Below, piece by piece: positions 53,227 to 63,714 of a stretch of 64,000 bases of DNA; position 1 is the stretch's first letter, and every line of letters begins with the position of its first letter. The translations under genes and the position numbers were made by a program. Origin of the DNA: Diphasiastrum complanatum. Lineage: Eukaryota > Streptophyta > Lycopodiopsida > Lycopodiales > Lycopodiaceae. The notes beneath the pieces were generated by a model. The model saw only the letters and a program-made list of their open reading frames with translations. It was not told the origin of the DNA and made no database searches. The DNA lies in NCBI GenBank assembly GCA_029204225.1, contig CM055106.1, forward strand, positions 36,800,361 through 36,864,360. Reading direction: 5' to 3'.

Positions 53227-54444
53227 TGGAACTTTAACGAGATGATAGACTCTCGTGCTAGCTATGGCGCTTGCTCACCCCTCTTGGCAACGTCATTCTC
53301 ACACACTCTGCTGGTGAGAATGGTATCCTTCACTCATGTTGTGGCCTCCCTCTCGTCTACTTTTCCCCCTTCCTCTTGCTCCCCTCCCTCTCCTTATGCG
53401 TTCTTCTCCCCTCTTCCTCCTCCTCCTTCCTCAACGACAACTGCTCCAATTTTCCTTGTTGATCCCTCTCCCTGCTGACGAACCCATTTGGACCTCTTCT
53501 ATTTTCCCTCCTGACTTCCCCCCCTTGGTTCCATTCACACCCAAAACTTTGCTTGTCTCTTGCAGCCAAGGGCCTTTCCACGCTTCGCCAACTCATCCAC
53601 ATCCCTTCTTGTCAATTCCTCCCTCACGTCCACCACCTTACTCTCAATGAGCGCTCCCTTCTTGGGCTTGTCTCCTTTGCGGGCCTTGGCCTTCACATTG
53701 CCCCTAACCAATCCTCTCCGCTTGACGGCTGGAGCCTAGGAGCCTGCCCTTCAACCTTTCCTTTTTAACTACCTTGTTGCCCTCCATTTTCACCCTTCCC
53801 ACCTTCTAAAACTCATGTTGGACCCACTTAGACCCTCCTTCTGCTGGGCGAGCTAGATTTGCCATGATCCGCTCTATCCCTGTTGGTAAGCTTCGTTATA
53901 TGGCCTTTTGCATCATCTCCAACTCCCTTCCCCTTCGAGCCAAATGGCCCTTCATCTCTGATTGCCTTTGTCCGGTTTGCCAATTGCATAAAGAGACTGC
54001 CAAGTACCTGGTCTTCCACTACAACAAGCACTTGTGAGAGGACTTTTTGAGTTTGCTCAATCATCGGGTGGCCCTACCTCACCTCTCACTGGCTTTTGTA
54101 TTGTTAAGCAACTCGCACCACATGGCCACGACTTCAATTACATTTTGGCATGAATGTGGGCTCCTTTGCTATGGAAATTATGGACTGCACGGAATCAGTT
54201 GATTTTTTATGGGTCTTCAACATCATCCTCAACTGCTATGTCTTTTTAGTTTGCCATGCATCTGCCGTAGTTAGTAGTTATGCATTTTTTGCTTCTCTCT
54301 GTCGCCCTGCGTGGTGTGCTAATAGTCCTTTCATGTTTGTATAGTCTGTCTTTCCGGGGGGGAATCACCACGGACTTACTATGTTGGACTTGTTATGTAC
54401 ATGTTGTTATCCAATAGTAACTTAATGGTTTTTCAAAAAAAAAA
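53227..54444 (+). mobile_element. LINE-like non-LTR retrotransposon 3' end
   Basis: The plus strand encodes, in broken frames, a stretch like the zinc-binding domain after LINE reverse transcriptases: LPLRAKWPFISDCLCPVCQL and KETAKYLVFHY (about 53930-54025), followed by LLWKLWTARNQLIFY (about 54164-54212), the W-RN-IF block usually found after it. The sequence ends in A10 at 54435-54444. Diverged direct repeats of about 45 bp flank it (53179-53226 and 54458-54503). The 5' two thirds of a LINE is missing. Confidence 0.5.
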
Positions 54445-54457
54445 TTGTTCATTATGA

Positions 54458-54503
54458 AACAACTACCACGGCCACAATATGCATAAGATTTACATCGATA
54501 AAA
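54458..54503. repeat. Diverged direct repeat, right copy
   Basis: AACAACTACCACGGCCACAA followed by TATGCATAAGATTT lies just past the poly(A) of the LINE-like element. Confidence 0.6.
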
Positions 54504-54633
54504 CTCAATTCACCCTTATATACACACGTGTTAATGGTCACAACCTACATTCTCTTTGACCGCCTGTCTAGGTATGCTCGTTGGCACATGGACATCTTCA
54601 AACTATAACTATCTACGTGGTGATGGCAAGTAG

Positions 54634-54772
<139 letters not shown>

Positions 54773-54819
54773 CGAAGCGAAACACCAAGGATTTGGAAGC
54801 ATGCTTCAACCTTGCCTGT

Positions 54820-55317
54820 CGCATTTTTTGAAAAAATGAAAAAAGTGCGACAATCGGCAAATCTATACATACTTGCACATTTTAATTCTATGCAAAAAGA
54901 CGAGAGTGTCGGCTTTTTGCGAGAAATGCGACAGTGTCGCAAAATCTCATTTCCTTAATATTGGAGTAGCCCCACACTCTGCCAAAGTCATTTCCTTAAC
55001 ATTTGAGGCACTTTGAAAAATGTGAAAAATGTGACTATATTTTTAGTCGTAATTCCTGATAGACGAAAAATGCGAAAAACGTGACACTGTATTTTTACTT
55101 GCAATTTTTGACAGTGTCGCTTTAAGAGAAAATTGACTGTAGCAAAAAGATGACAGTGTCAGGTTTTGTAGTGAGAGAAAATTCCCGACACTGTTGTCAA
55201 ACTCCGCGTATTTCTGTAGACTGTGTAAAACACGAGAAAATATGCAAAACTGGATAAACAGTTGGATGAAGATTAGAAATTGATTAGTCGATTAGTAGGA
55301 AGGAAAATAATTCAACA
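54820..55317 (-). repeat. Copia LTR remnant with GACAnTGTC motifs
   Basis: On the minus strand, AAGAGAGAA (a polypurine tract) is followed by TGTTGAATTATTTTCC (55316 downwards), an LTR start. The region contains several palindromic motifs, TGCGACAGTGTCGCA at 54927-54941 and GACAGTGTC at 55110 and 55152. The LTR end is not defined. Confidence 0.5.
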
Positions 55318-55324
55318 TTCTCTC

Positions 55325-55654
55325 TTAATCTAAATCCATGAATGCTTTGACCTTTAAACTTAGTCTTGCACAGAACTTTCTGTGTCCATCAAAGCTTAAT
55401 GCTTTAGTAAAAATATTCGTTGTCATATCTTGCATTCGACAATATTGCAATTTGACGTCTTTGTTGAGAACTTTGCTTCTAACATAGTGATACTTCATTT
55501 CAATGTGCTTACTCCTAGAATGAAATCTAGAGTTGGCTAACAAGGCAATGGCACTTTGATTATCACAAAATAATAATGTCGAAGCATATTGATTCAGACT
55601 GATATCTGAATTAGATTTCATTTCTTGTTTGTGGATTAATGTGGGAATCAGCAT
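55325..55654 (-). pseudogene. copia RNase H fragment
   Basis: 109-codon frame: STLLFCDNQSAIALLANSRF (Asp), HSRSKHIEMKYHYVRSKVL, and DMTTNIFTKALSFDGHRKF, the closing blocks of a copia RNase H. It ends 7 bp before the LTR start. The rest of the element (RT and upstream) is not found beyond 55654, so it is a 3' remnant. Confidence 0.88.
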
Positions 55655-56300
55655 TCAGGTAAACTAAATAGGCTTTTTGCATATCTCCTTACAACCTTGT
55701 TCTTGATGTTCTTGGTATGTCCAAGAATCAAAAAACTGGTTGGTTTCTTGATTCTTGGACTTCTAAAATGTTGTAGATTAGTTTCTTGTTTCTTGTTTTG
55801 TGAATTTATGCAAGTTCAGTAGTGTTAAGATCTGATTTCAATTCGTTTTCACAACATTAGAGTAGGAGTCAGTCATGGTCAACGATTTTGCGTGCTCTTC
55901 TGATGGTTGAACGTTTTGGCATGCATGCTTGATTGATTGTAATCTTTGGGCTAACTCCAAATTCTATTGAGCCTTGTACAACATCAGCATTTCTTTTGAT
56001 TGCGTATAACGGCCAACTGGTAAGTTGTCGAATTCGGCGAGCTTAACAGGGAACAAGGTTCCATCAAACAGCTCCTGAGTTAACTTCTTGTCTTCATCTG
56101 AATCACTTCGAAGTGTGAATTCTTTACAAAAATGAGCTAAAAATCTTATAAAAAAAATTTTAACATAAAGATTCTGTACAAAACACAAAGTCTTTGCTGC
56201 AAAAGTGCCAAACTGCCAGAACGAATATGTATAGAAGTTCTTGAAACGACTTGACTTTCTTTGATCTTGCATGTTGTGTTTAATTTCCGCAAAATAGTCG
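55655..56300. other. No gene recognised
   Basis: Short frames only. A minus-strand frame at 56272-55964 with many aromatic residues may belong to the decayed coiled-coil region upstream, but this cannot be shown. Confidence 0.35.
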
Positions 56301-57540
56301 CTCTCAATCCACGTAAGGAGTGAAAAGTTTTGGATACGCCATATTTACATTGATAAGCAGACCCGCATCATCAAAAGCGCCCATATCCGCAACTTCTTTT
56401 GGTTTATACAATTGGAACTGCGACTTTCGCTTCCAAAATTGTCGCTTATTATTGTCTTCATTTCGCAAAAATTGATATTCTTTAATACGAATGTATTCTA
56501 AGGCATACATCGGAGAAGAGCCTATTATGACTCAGCTGATCCGAAAGGCTTGACTTTAAATTTCCCCTTAATTATGCCCTAGTAGACACATCTTTTCTCA
56601 TAATATCTTCCAGTCGGCGAAGGCGATGCCTACTGCACCTGGTAGCATCATATAATCCACACTCCATTTTAATTCAATGTTAAAAGCTTGTGGACACCCC
56701 TTCCAGAATCGATCATCAAATGCATTGAACCTTTCATACCTTCGACTAGTTTCGACGTGGTCACTTTGTTTGAGTAGCTATTGTTGCCAAGTCTTGAGTT
56801 TGTAACTCGGCAGCTAACTTTTGATCTTCCAGTTGCTGCTTGAGATCAGACAACTCATGTTCGAGCTTGTCGACCTTCGCTACTGCCTCCAAATATTCTA
56901 GATGGTCAGTAACTCCCGAACAGATAGGAACGGACTTAAGTTGTTACGTTTGATCATCAATTCTCAACAGGGTCTATAAATATTCGTCATGAGAGTCCGG
57001 ACCACTGCATGTCTGGATGGCTTTAATAGACAACTCCTTCAACTTCACCAACTCTTCTTCGACTAGTGCCTTCTCATCTTCGAGCGGTTGCAGGAAATCG
57101 ACTCGAAAATTATCTAGCTTCTGGCTTTGGAGTTGGTTCAGTTTTGAGAGATCTATCGTGATAAAACCTGCATTGCTACACAAAGCAAGGATTGCTTCTG
57201 TCTTTATTCTTGTCGCTCACTCCTCCTGTAAATGTTTCTGGAGAGCGAAATTGTGCTTATTGGCATCCAGCACCTGTTGTTTTAAAGAATCAATGGTAGT
57301 CTGATAATTTGCAGCCTTGGCCTCAATCGCCTTATTAGCTTCCTTCAAAAAATGAGCTTCTTTTGCTACGATGTGAAGTTGTTTTTCGAGGAAACGATTT
57401 TGGTCGATTAGCTTGGTGTTGTCTGATTTGAGCAAATCAATCTTCTCATAAGACTCTTTGAGAGAGTCGTGAAACTTTCGTTCTGCTTGTATCAAGTCCA
57501 TGATGTTCTTCTGATTATATCTATCAAATTCATATATGTC
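56301..57540 (-). pseudogene. Decayed coiled-coil reading frame downstream of gypsy integrase
   Basis: I do not recognise this protein. From about 57540 the minus-strand frame reads MDLIQAERKFHDSLKESYEK, LLKSDNTKLIDQNRFLEKQL, then heptad-rich sequence to LQKHLQEE. It passes one TGA (57219-57217) in the same frame and continues ATRIKTEAILALCSNAGFIT and DEKALVEEELVKLKELSIK to a stop at 56974, then another coiled-coil stretch, KVDKLEHELSDLKQQLEDQK. Further down, APMYALEYIRIKEYQFLRNE is still coding-like. Spacing of Leu, Ile and Val with charged residues indicates long coiled coils. It lies directly after the integrase C-terminus of a gypsy element and may be an extra gene of that element. Confidence 0.5.
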
Positions 57541-57955
57541 AACAACTATTCTCGAAAGATTCTTGAACATTTCTTGAAAAATTCTCAAAAAGAATCTTGA
57601 AAAGATGATAGAAAAAACTCGCAAAAAATTCTCGAAAAAGATTTTTAGTAAGATGCTAGAAAATTTCTCGAAATATTCTCGGAAATAGAAATATAGTTGA
57701 AAAATTCTCGAAAAATTGGAGAAAAATGCTAGAAAATTTCTCGAAAAATATAGTAGAAAATTTCTCGAAAAATGGAAGAAAGATGCTAGAAACTTTCTTA
57801 AAAAGTTGGTGAAAAATTCTAGAAAAATGCTAGAAAGTGGTAGAAAATTCACGAACAATTCTAGAAAAGATAGGAGAAAAGTCACAAAAAATTCCAAAAA
57901 GATCCTAGAAAAGAATGAGAATTTTTTTTCGTTGGTCAAAGATAATATTTCTTAA
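57541..57955. repeat. Degenerate minisatellite of AGAAAATTTCTCGAAAAAT type
   Basis: About 400 bp of short, varied repeats of GAAAATTTCTCGAAAAAT and GATGCTAGAAA. On the minus strand it is open and reads as FSRNFL-like repeats. On the plus strand it reads RKFLEK-like repeats. Confidence 0.75.
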
Positions 57956-58436
57956 GTCTGAACCCATTAATTCGTGTCGGTAATAGTTCACCTTCAAGTG
58001 ATTGGAGTTGAACAGAACCATTCTCGAACACCTCTATAACTTTATAAGCCATCTCATATGAAGTTTTCTAAGGGACTTTTGATGTCGACTATCATAGATC
58101 AGCGCAAAGTCATCAGCTTTAGGATCACTTTTCCTAATACGACTATCTCATACTTTTTCTTTCATTGTTTCTGGATTTCCTCTGTTAATTTTTGTGAGTT
58201 TGCACGAGCTTCAGATAGTTCTTCAATAGTCGTCAACCTTTTGTTAATACATTCTGCATCTGTTCGTTGAGCTTGAATATGAAAAGTTGTCACCTCAAAT
58301 TCAATAGGTAAAATAGGATGCATACCATAAGTGAGAAAATATGGTGTTTGTTTCGTCGTGATTTTTTTTGTGGTTCGATAAGCCCAGAGAATTGAAGGTA
58401 ATTTATGATCCCAATCAGTAAGGCTGTAGTGCTGTT

Positions 58437-58437
<1 letters not shown>
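57956..58437 (-). pseudogene. gypsy integrase C-terminal fragment
   Basis: On the minus strand from 58437: HYSLTDWDHKLPSILWAYRT, TKQTPYFLTYGMHPILPIEF, TIEELSEARANSQKLTEEIQ, then after a frame break KVIEVFENGSVQLQSLEGEL, LPTRINGFRLK. These are the conserved integrase tail blocks (WAYRTT, TPF-L-YG, the coiled region, and the GPF-like barrel with INGxRLK). The catalytic core, normally just upstream, is cut off by the (AG)n tract at 58439. Confidence 0.85.

Positions 58438-58438
<1 letters not shown>

Positions 58439-58513
<75 letters not shown>
58439..58513. repeat. Microsatellite (AG)37
   Basis: 75 bp of uninterrupted AG, at the point where the gypsy integrase is truncated. Confidence 0.97.
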
Positions 58514-58517
<4 letters not shown>

Positions 58518-60542
58518 TTTACGTAGTGTATTGGTGCTCAAGAACTAAGACGAACTTGAATGATTTGTGTTTTGATGACTCAAATTCTGATGGGTCGAAT
58601 TCTGCTGAGTTGAATTGAGGCTTAATTTCAACAGAGAGAGCTGTTACAATATGTTGATAAAAAATACTTGATAATAATAGAAGTATGATCAACTATTTAT
58701 ATCAAAAGATGCGGCACGTCCAGTAGAACAGCTAATTAGGTCGTAGATCTTTAGGTCGCTTGGCCATAATAAGCTGGCATCCATCCAGTTGGTACTTCCC
58801 GGAAATGTACTTGCTAAATGGTTAGGGCAAGTCTTAAGCTTCAATTCAAGTGGAACAATTAATTGTCTTTCTCCAATTAGGGAGATAGAAATGGACCAAT
58901 AGGATTCAGAGGCCAGGGTCCTCCTCTCTATTATAAAAAGGGACCAACTCAAGTTTCCTACACATGCACATATCTTCATTTCAATAAAGCAGATCGGTTT
59001 TCTTGTGAAATGGATTTATGACTGTCCTTGCTCTCAATTACTTTTCTTCCATCTCTCATGCTTTTATTGTGTTTTGCTAATTGTTGGATGTTTGATAAAG
59101 CACATCATACCCTTGTTTTGTTTGTATACACCTTGTTAGAAAGCTAGCACTTGAAAGGTTGTTAGGCCCTGACTTGCTCCATTTCTTGATGCATATAAAA
59201 ATATGGTGGAGAAATTAATTAAAACCCTAAAAATGACTTGTTCTATAGTTTTACCTAAATATCTTCTTGGAAATGAAACTTTACCCTTTCTGTTATGCAC
59301 ATTCAAAGCTCATAAAAACACTTTCTGATGAATTACCAATGCACATGATTGCTATTTTTCTAAGGTGGTCACATTTCTCTTAGGAGCTCTTGGTACGCTG
59401 TCTCTTCTCCTCATGGAGAGAGCAGGCCTCAAGGTAACCTCGTACTAAAGTATCCTAAATGTGGATATGAACCTATTTTGGCAATGTGAATCCTCTATGG
59501 AATTCTATCTCAATACACTTAATAATATTACCTCTATGTGGGAAACAAATCTTGCCAAACTCTAACATTCAACTTAATGGTCCAGATGGGCTAAAGACGA
59601 TTATGCGTAAACTTATTTCTTATGCATCCAAACATTCTAAGAAAAATGCTATTGCATACAAATGGATACCTTATTGCATTCAATTGAGACAACATACATA
59701 CTGTTGTTTGGGTGCAAAAAACAGCGAGTAGAGGTGCGCTGGACTCTTCATCGCTCTAGTTCGTAGGTATGTACTTGACCTAAACGTGTTGGAAAATCAT
59801 GTATAATAGGGCGCACTTCCAGTGAGAAATGCAAATTATATTTGATTGATTTTCAGTTGTCTACATGATAATATTCCTCTCAATTTTATAAAAATGAACA
59901 ATGTATGAGTTTTTCGGAATTGATTCTATGCTTCTTGAAAAAACAACGCATTTTGGATGATTAGGAACAAGTAGGTAATGCCATTGCTTCGTCGTTGAGT
60001 TATACCTCAAATGCAATAAGGTGAACAATCAAAATAAAGTAAATGTGTCCCTCTTCCATATCGATTTGTAAAGGAAGTACATGTTGATTTCTGTATTATG
60101 TACAAACAATATCTAGACTTCCTTTGACGGTTGTTTTGGAATGAATCAATGACTAAAAATGTAACTAATATTCTTAGATATGGGCTTTTAATTTTGAGTA
60201 GTTGGTATGGCATGGATTTTCCCTAGCTTCTTACCATAGTTCATAGACGCTTGGATTGGACTAAATTTTATACTTTGATATCCAAGCTGTCATGTAGTGA
60301 GTCTTGTTTTGGACATGGATAACAACTGATGCTGAGTTACGACACCTGTCTTCCTCACATACTAACTTGTGTGGTGTTGTGTTGTGGGATGGTGGTAGGT
60401 AATAGCTGAGCTTTTTAAAACTTGACTCATTTTACTATACTTTGTATTGTAAGATTTCATGCACTCTTTTTATAACCTGTTATTTTATAAAACAAAGGAT
60501 TCAAAAGGTTTGCTTTGTCAAGGGGGACTATGTGAAATGTGC
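58514..60542. other. No gene recognised
   Basis: Short frames only, no domain, and no transposon termini found. Confidence 0.45.
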
Positions 60543-60601
60543 TACTCACTCACTCACTCACTCTCACTCACTCACTCACTCACTCTCACTCTCACTCTCA
60601 C

Positions 60602-60653
<52 letters not shown>

Positions 60654-60738
60654 AGAATGCTCTCACTCATTCACTCACTCACTCACTCACTCACTCTCAC
60701 ACACACACACACACACACACTCTCTCTCTCTCTCTCTC
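60543..60738. repeat. Duplicated compound microsatellite
   Basis: Two blocks, each (CTCA)n, then CT-rich and CT dinucleotide runs, then CCAAGAATG: 60543-60660 and 60661-60747. The second has an extra (AC)n run before its CT tract. Confidence 0.95.
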
Positions 60739-60747
60739 CAAGAATGA

Positions 60748-61680
60748 CAAACAACCCGAAGATTCAAACAATTGATTTAGCCATGACTAAGGGAAAAAAC
60801 TATTTAGGTTTCAAGAAACTAGTGGTATGTAGGAACTAGAGTTCCTTGGGGTCAATGCTTGACAACTCCAAGACTAGGAGCTGCCCCCTTGTGGTAACCA
60901 AGATGTGTCACCTAGCCTAGCTTAGAATGCTCATGTTGGGTCAAGTTATAGGAGGGAGGCATGTGGGCCTATCCTAGGCAATAGGACGTGAGAAAAGATG
61001 AACTTGTGCTTATACCACACTCTTATTTTAAACCAGAGTAAACTGCATGTAGACAATAAGTACTTGTGGACAATTTTCTAGTTAAGACATTGAGATCCCA
61101 AATATCAAGACGTAGGTAATCCACGAAAGACATAACAAAAGCCTTGCCACTCGTTCTTTGATGTGCAGAGTGTACAATTGTGTGGCATGGAAGAGCAACT
61201 TGGTGCACTTTGAATTACGACCCATGGGTCTCAGTTTATTGGTTGAAAGAGTGCGCAAAATATAATGTTTGCTGTGGTAGGGCGATGTTTATCTAAGGGT
61301 GGTGTGGATGCTCAAAAGCTCGTGCTTGCAACTTCAAAAAGCCACCACCCCTAGATTGGGGGGAAGGGGCATGAAGTGCCATCACGGTTGCTCATAAGCA
61401 TTCATCCCTTATGGACCTATAGCTAGGGAACTCAAGTTTCATGAAACCTAAATAGCTCTCAAACACTCATCACCCCTCTTGATCAAGGCGGTCCTCGAAC
61501 TCCTATGGCATTCATAGGTGCCCACAAGCCCCACATCCCTTACACCTCATGGCCAGCCCAAAAATGTGAGGCACTCAACTTTCATAAAGACCTAAATAAA
61601 GGGAAGCAAAGGGCCAAAAGCATTCCTTTCCTTTTGTAGCCAACCCTTGAAGCTTTCCTCCATCCTCTTTGTCTATATCC
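60748..61680. other. Intergenic, no gene recognised
   Basis: No domain in any frame. Confidence 0.45.
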
Positions 61681-61941
61681 AATTTAGGGTTCGAAGAAGC
61701 CCTATAGAAGATCGGCAATCCTTTCTTGATTTCCTGCTGCTGATCGCGCTCTCGGATCGGAGGATATAACATGCTGGGATCCAGATATGGAGTTCACATA
61801 AATCCTTTTTTAAAGTGATGCGGTTTTTATATGGCTTCAATCGGCTAAGCTTGGGACTGGCGCCTTGATCACAAAGTCTGTTAGGGAAGTTTGCAGTACA
61901 AATTAAGAAGTTCTGCAATTAAATAAGAATAACGAGGAAGG
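61681..61941 (+). promoter_or_regulatory. Probable 5' region of the PRA1.A gene
   Basis: Begins with a telo-box-like TTTAGGGTT at 61683-61691. The ATG at 61942 follows a purine-rich GAGGAAGG context. Several upstream ATGs would lie in a transcript that started here, so a 5' UTR intron or a later start site is possible. Confidence 0.35.
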
Positions 61942-62099
61942 ATGGATTGGGGGAACGTCACAGCCGAGGAGCTTGTTGATGCATTGAAAGAGGTGGAATG
62001 GTCGATGCCGCCCCGTCCTCTTGCCGAATTCTTTGCAAAATTTACAATTCCAAAGAGCAGAGCTAAGTGGAACAGCCGGTTTAAGTGCAACCTGTACTA
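61942..62099 (+). CDS. PRA1 family protein, A subgroup, first exon (gene continues beyond window)
   Basis: The exon encodes 52 codons plus two bases: MDWGNVTAEELVDALKEVEW, then SMPPRPLAEFFAKFTIPKSR and AKWNSRFKCNLY, ending TA|GTAAGAAA. This matches the strongly conserved N-terminus of plant PRA1.A proteins, which continues with a YYRTNY block and two membrane hairpins. PRA1 proteins are small membrane proteins of the secretory pathway that bind prenylated Rab GTPases. The membrane-spanning part is not found before 64000. The intron contains copia sequence from 62640. A TAG would be read at 62098 without splicing, which supports the GTAAGA donor. Confidence 0.85.
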
Positions 62100-62630
62100 G
62101 TAAGAAACCTATTACAGTTTTAGGACACCTTCAGATTCTTTATCTCGAGCAATCAAATGAATTTTGAAAGATGGTAGTTTTGAAAAAGAGTTGAAATTTT
62201 TTAGGTTTCAGTCGTGTCAGTGTTCCCTTTTGGTAACAATAACTAATTTGTGGCATCCCTTTTTGAGTTCGTTTTCCTTCTTGTCCTCGTCGTATATAGT
62301 CTTCATGCAAAATTACATCTCTTTAGTTGAAGTATCTATTTAAGTCCTTGGTTTTTGCTCTTTGTTGGGGGTGACTGCTGGGAGGGCTGTTCGTATGCTC
62401 AATCCTGATTTGCAATCACAGCTTTCTGTTTCCGATTTTACAAGGTTTGTGGGCATTTTTTGCTTTTATCTATCAATGTCCAACTGGTCTATCGGTGGTA
62501 CTGGCACCAATGAGTAGTGGACTTATGAGATTGCATCAAGTTCTAAAAAACTAAAAGAACTTGCAGGCATGGCCAAGTAACATTAGGGGTAAAATGAACA
62601 ATAATTTCTAAGAGTCCCCCTTAATGTTTA
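62100..62630 (+). other. PRA1.A intron 1, start
   Basis: Donor GTAAGAAA. No next exon was recognised before the copia LTR near 62630. A short open stretch at 62355-62441 (VTAGRAVRMLNPDLQSQLSV) does not fit the family's next exon. Confidence 0.55.
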
Positions 62631-63395
62631 TTTTGTTATTTATCACTCCTAGAAGTTCGCTAAACTTCTCAAGTTTATTTTAAGCAAATCCTTTAGTAAA
62701 AATATTAGCAACTTGCTCTTTCGTCGGAGGACAATCGATAAGCTCAACTTCATGATTTTGAAGTTTCTCTAATGAAGTGTTGCTGTACTTCAATATGCTG
62801 TGCCCTGTTTTAAAAAATTGGATTCTTTGCCAACTTGATGCAACTCTAGTTTTAAAGGTTTTTATATGAGAATCCTTTATAACCACTTGCCTCACATGCT
62901 ACTTTTGTAGCTCGGTACTCTACCTCTGTAGACAATAAAATACTTTGCATCTGTAAACAATAACTCAATAATAGGCTACTTTTTTGAACTCCAAGATATT
63001 GAGCCTGATCCAAGATCAAAGACATATCCTGTAGTAGATCTTTGATTTTCTGCATCTCCCGCTTAATCGGCATTAACAAATCCTTGTAATTGCAATTTGC
63101 AAAACATATTTTCTTCCATAGTAAATCCCAACTTGTAAATCGCCTTTAATATATCTAACTATCCGAGTCGCAACTTTCCAATGAACTTGCATTGGTTTAG
63201 TTATAAACTGACGTACCATACTTATAGCATAAGCGATATCTGGTTGTGTAGTCGTTAGATAGATCAACCTTCCAACAAGTTATCCATATAATGTCTCATC
63301 TACATGTCCATCTTCCTCAACTTTTGCAAGCTTACATCCACAATCATATGGAGTTGAAATTTGTTTGCACTTTGACATCCTTTGCAAATGGACTA
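62560..63395 (-). mobile_element. Copia element 3' remnant in the PRA1.A intron
   Basis: On the minus strand: RT end (SKCKQISTPYDCGCKLA, LIYLTTTQPDIAYAISM, VHWKVATRIVRYIKG), scattered RNase H blocks (STEVEYRATKVAC, KEQVANIFTKGFA) with many frame breaks, a polypurine AAGGGGGA at about 62642-62635, and an LTR start near 62632. Confidence 0.75.
62680..63390 (-). pseudogene. copia RT/RNase H remnant
   Basis: Frames 63267-63073, 63079-62852 and 62895-62680 carry successive blocks of a copia RT tail and RNase H. The catalytic RNase H DSDWAG block is degraded to about AITRIC. There are at least four frame breaks. Confidence 0.8.
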
Positions 63396-63703
63396 GGGTG
63401 CACTACATACTTATAGACAATAGTCTATGCCAAAAAGCAAAAGCAAAAGCATTCTAGAAGCAACCTAAAAGCAATTGCCTATTTGATGTCTCTATATAAG
63501 GTAAAAGCACCCAACACCTATCTATAGCGAAACTTGTGCTCCAAATAAAGCACTAGAATCTCAAACCTAAGTCTAACTAAATTCTAACTTGACTTTACTG
63601 AATATGGTTAAAGGCCCCTAGAATTAGCATGCAGGCATGGCCCAATAATTCTAATTAATCCTAGATGACATGAGGGGTGATAATGTGAACATTAACTCTA
63701 ACA
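63396..63703 (-). repeat. LTR of a second copia copy of the same family
   Basis: On the minus strand, AAGGGGGGAG (63713-63704) is followed by TGTTAGAGTTAATGTTCACA. The first part resembles the LTR start at 62632 (shared GTTCA, ACCCCT and GGCCATGCCTGCA blocks). It ends near GTAGTGCA at 63396, where RT sequence of the other copy begins. Confidence 0.6.
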
Positions 63704-63714
63704 CTCCCCCCTTA

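Noticed and set aside
53200..53770. Proline- and serine-rich plus-strand frames upstream of the cyclophilin
   Set aside because: Pyrimidine-rich sequence open in several frames with no domain; treated as part of the LINE-like region rather than a gene.
60442..60839. Frames of about 100-126 codons rich in S, L, H and T
   Set aside because: Produced by CTCA/CT/AC repeats read in three frames.
61023..61208. 61-codon minus-strand frame
   Set aside because: No recognised domain, splice context or repeat relation; left unannotated.
62355..62441. Open stretch VTAGRAVRMLNPDLQSQLSV as PRA1.A exon 2
   Set aside because: Does not resemble the conserved YYRTNY and membrane segment expected next, and lacks a convincing acceptor in the right phase.
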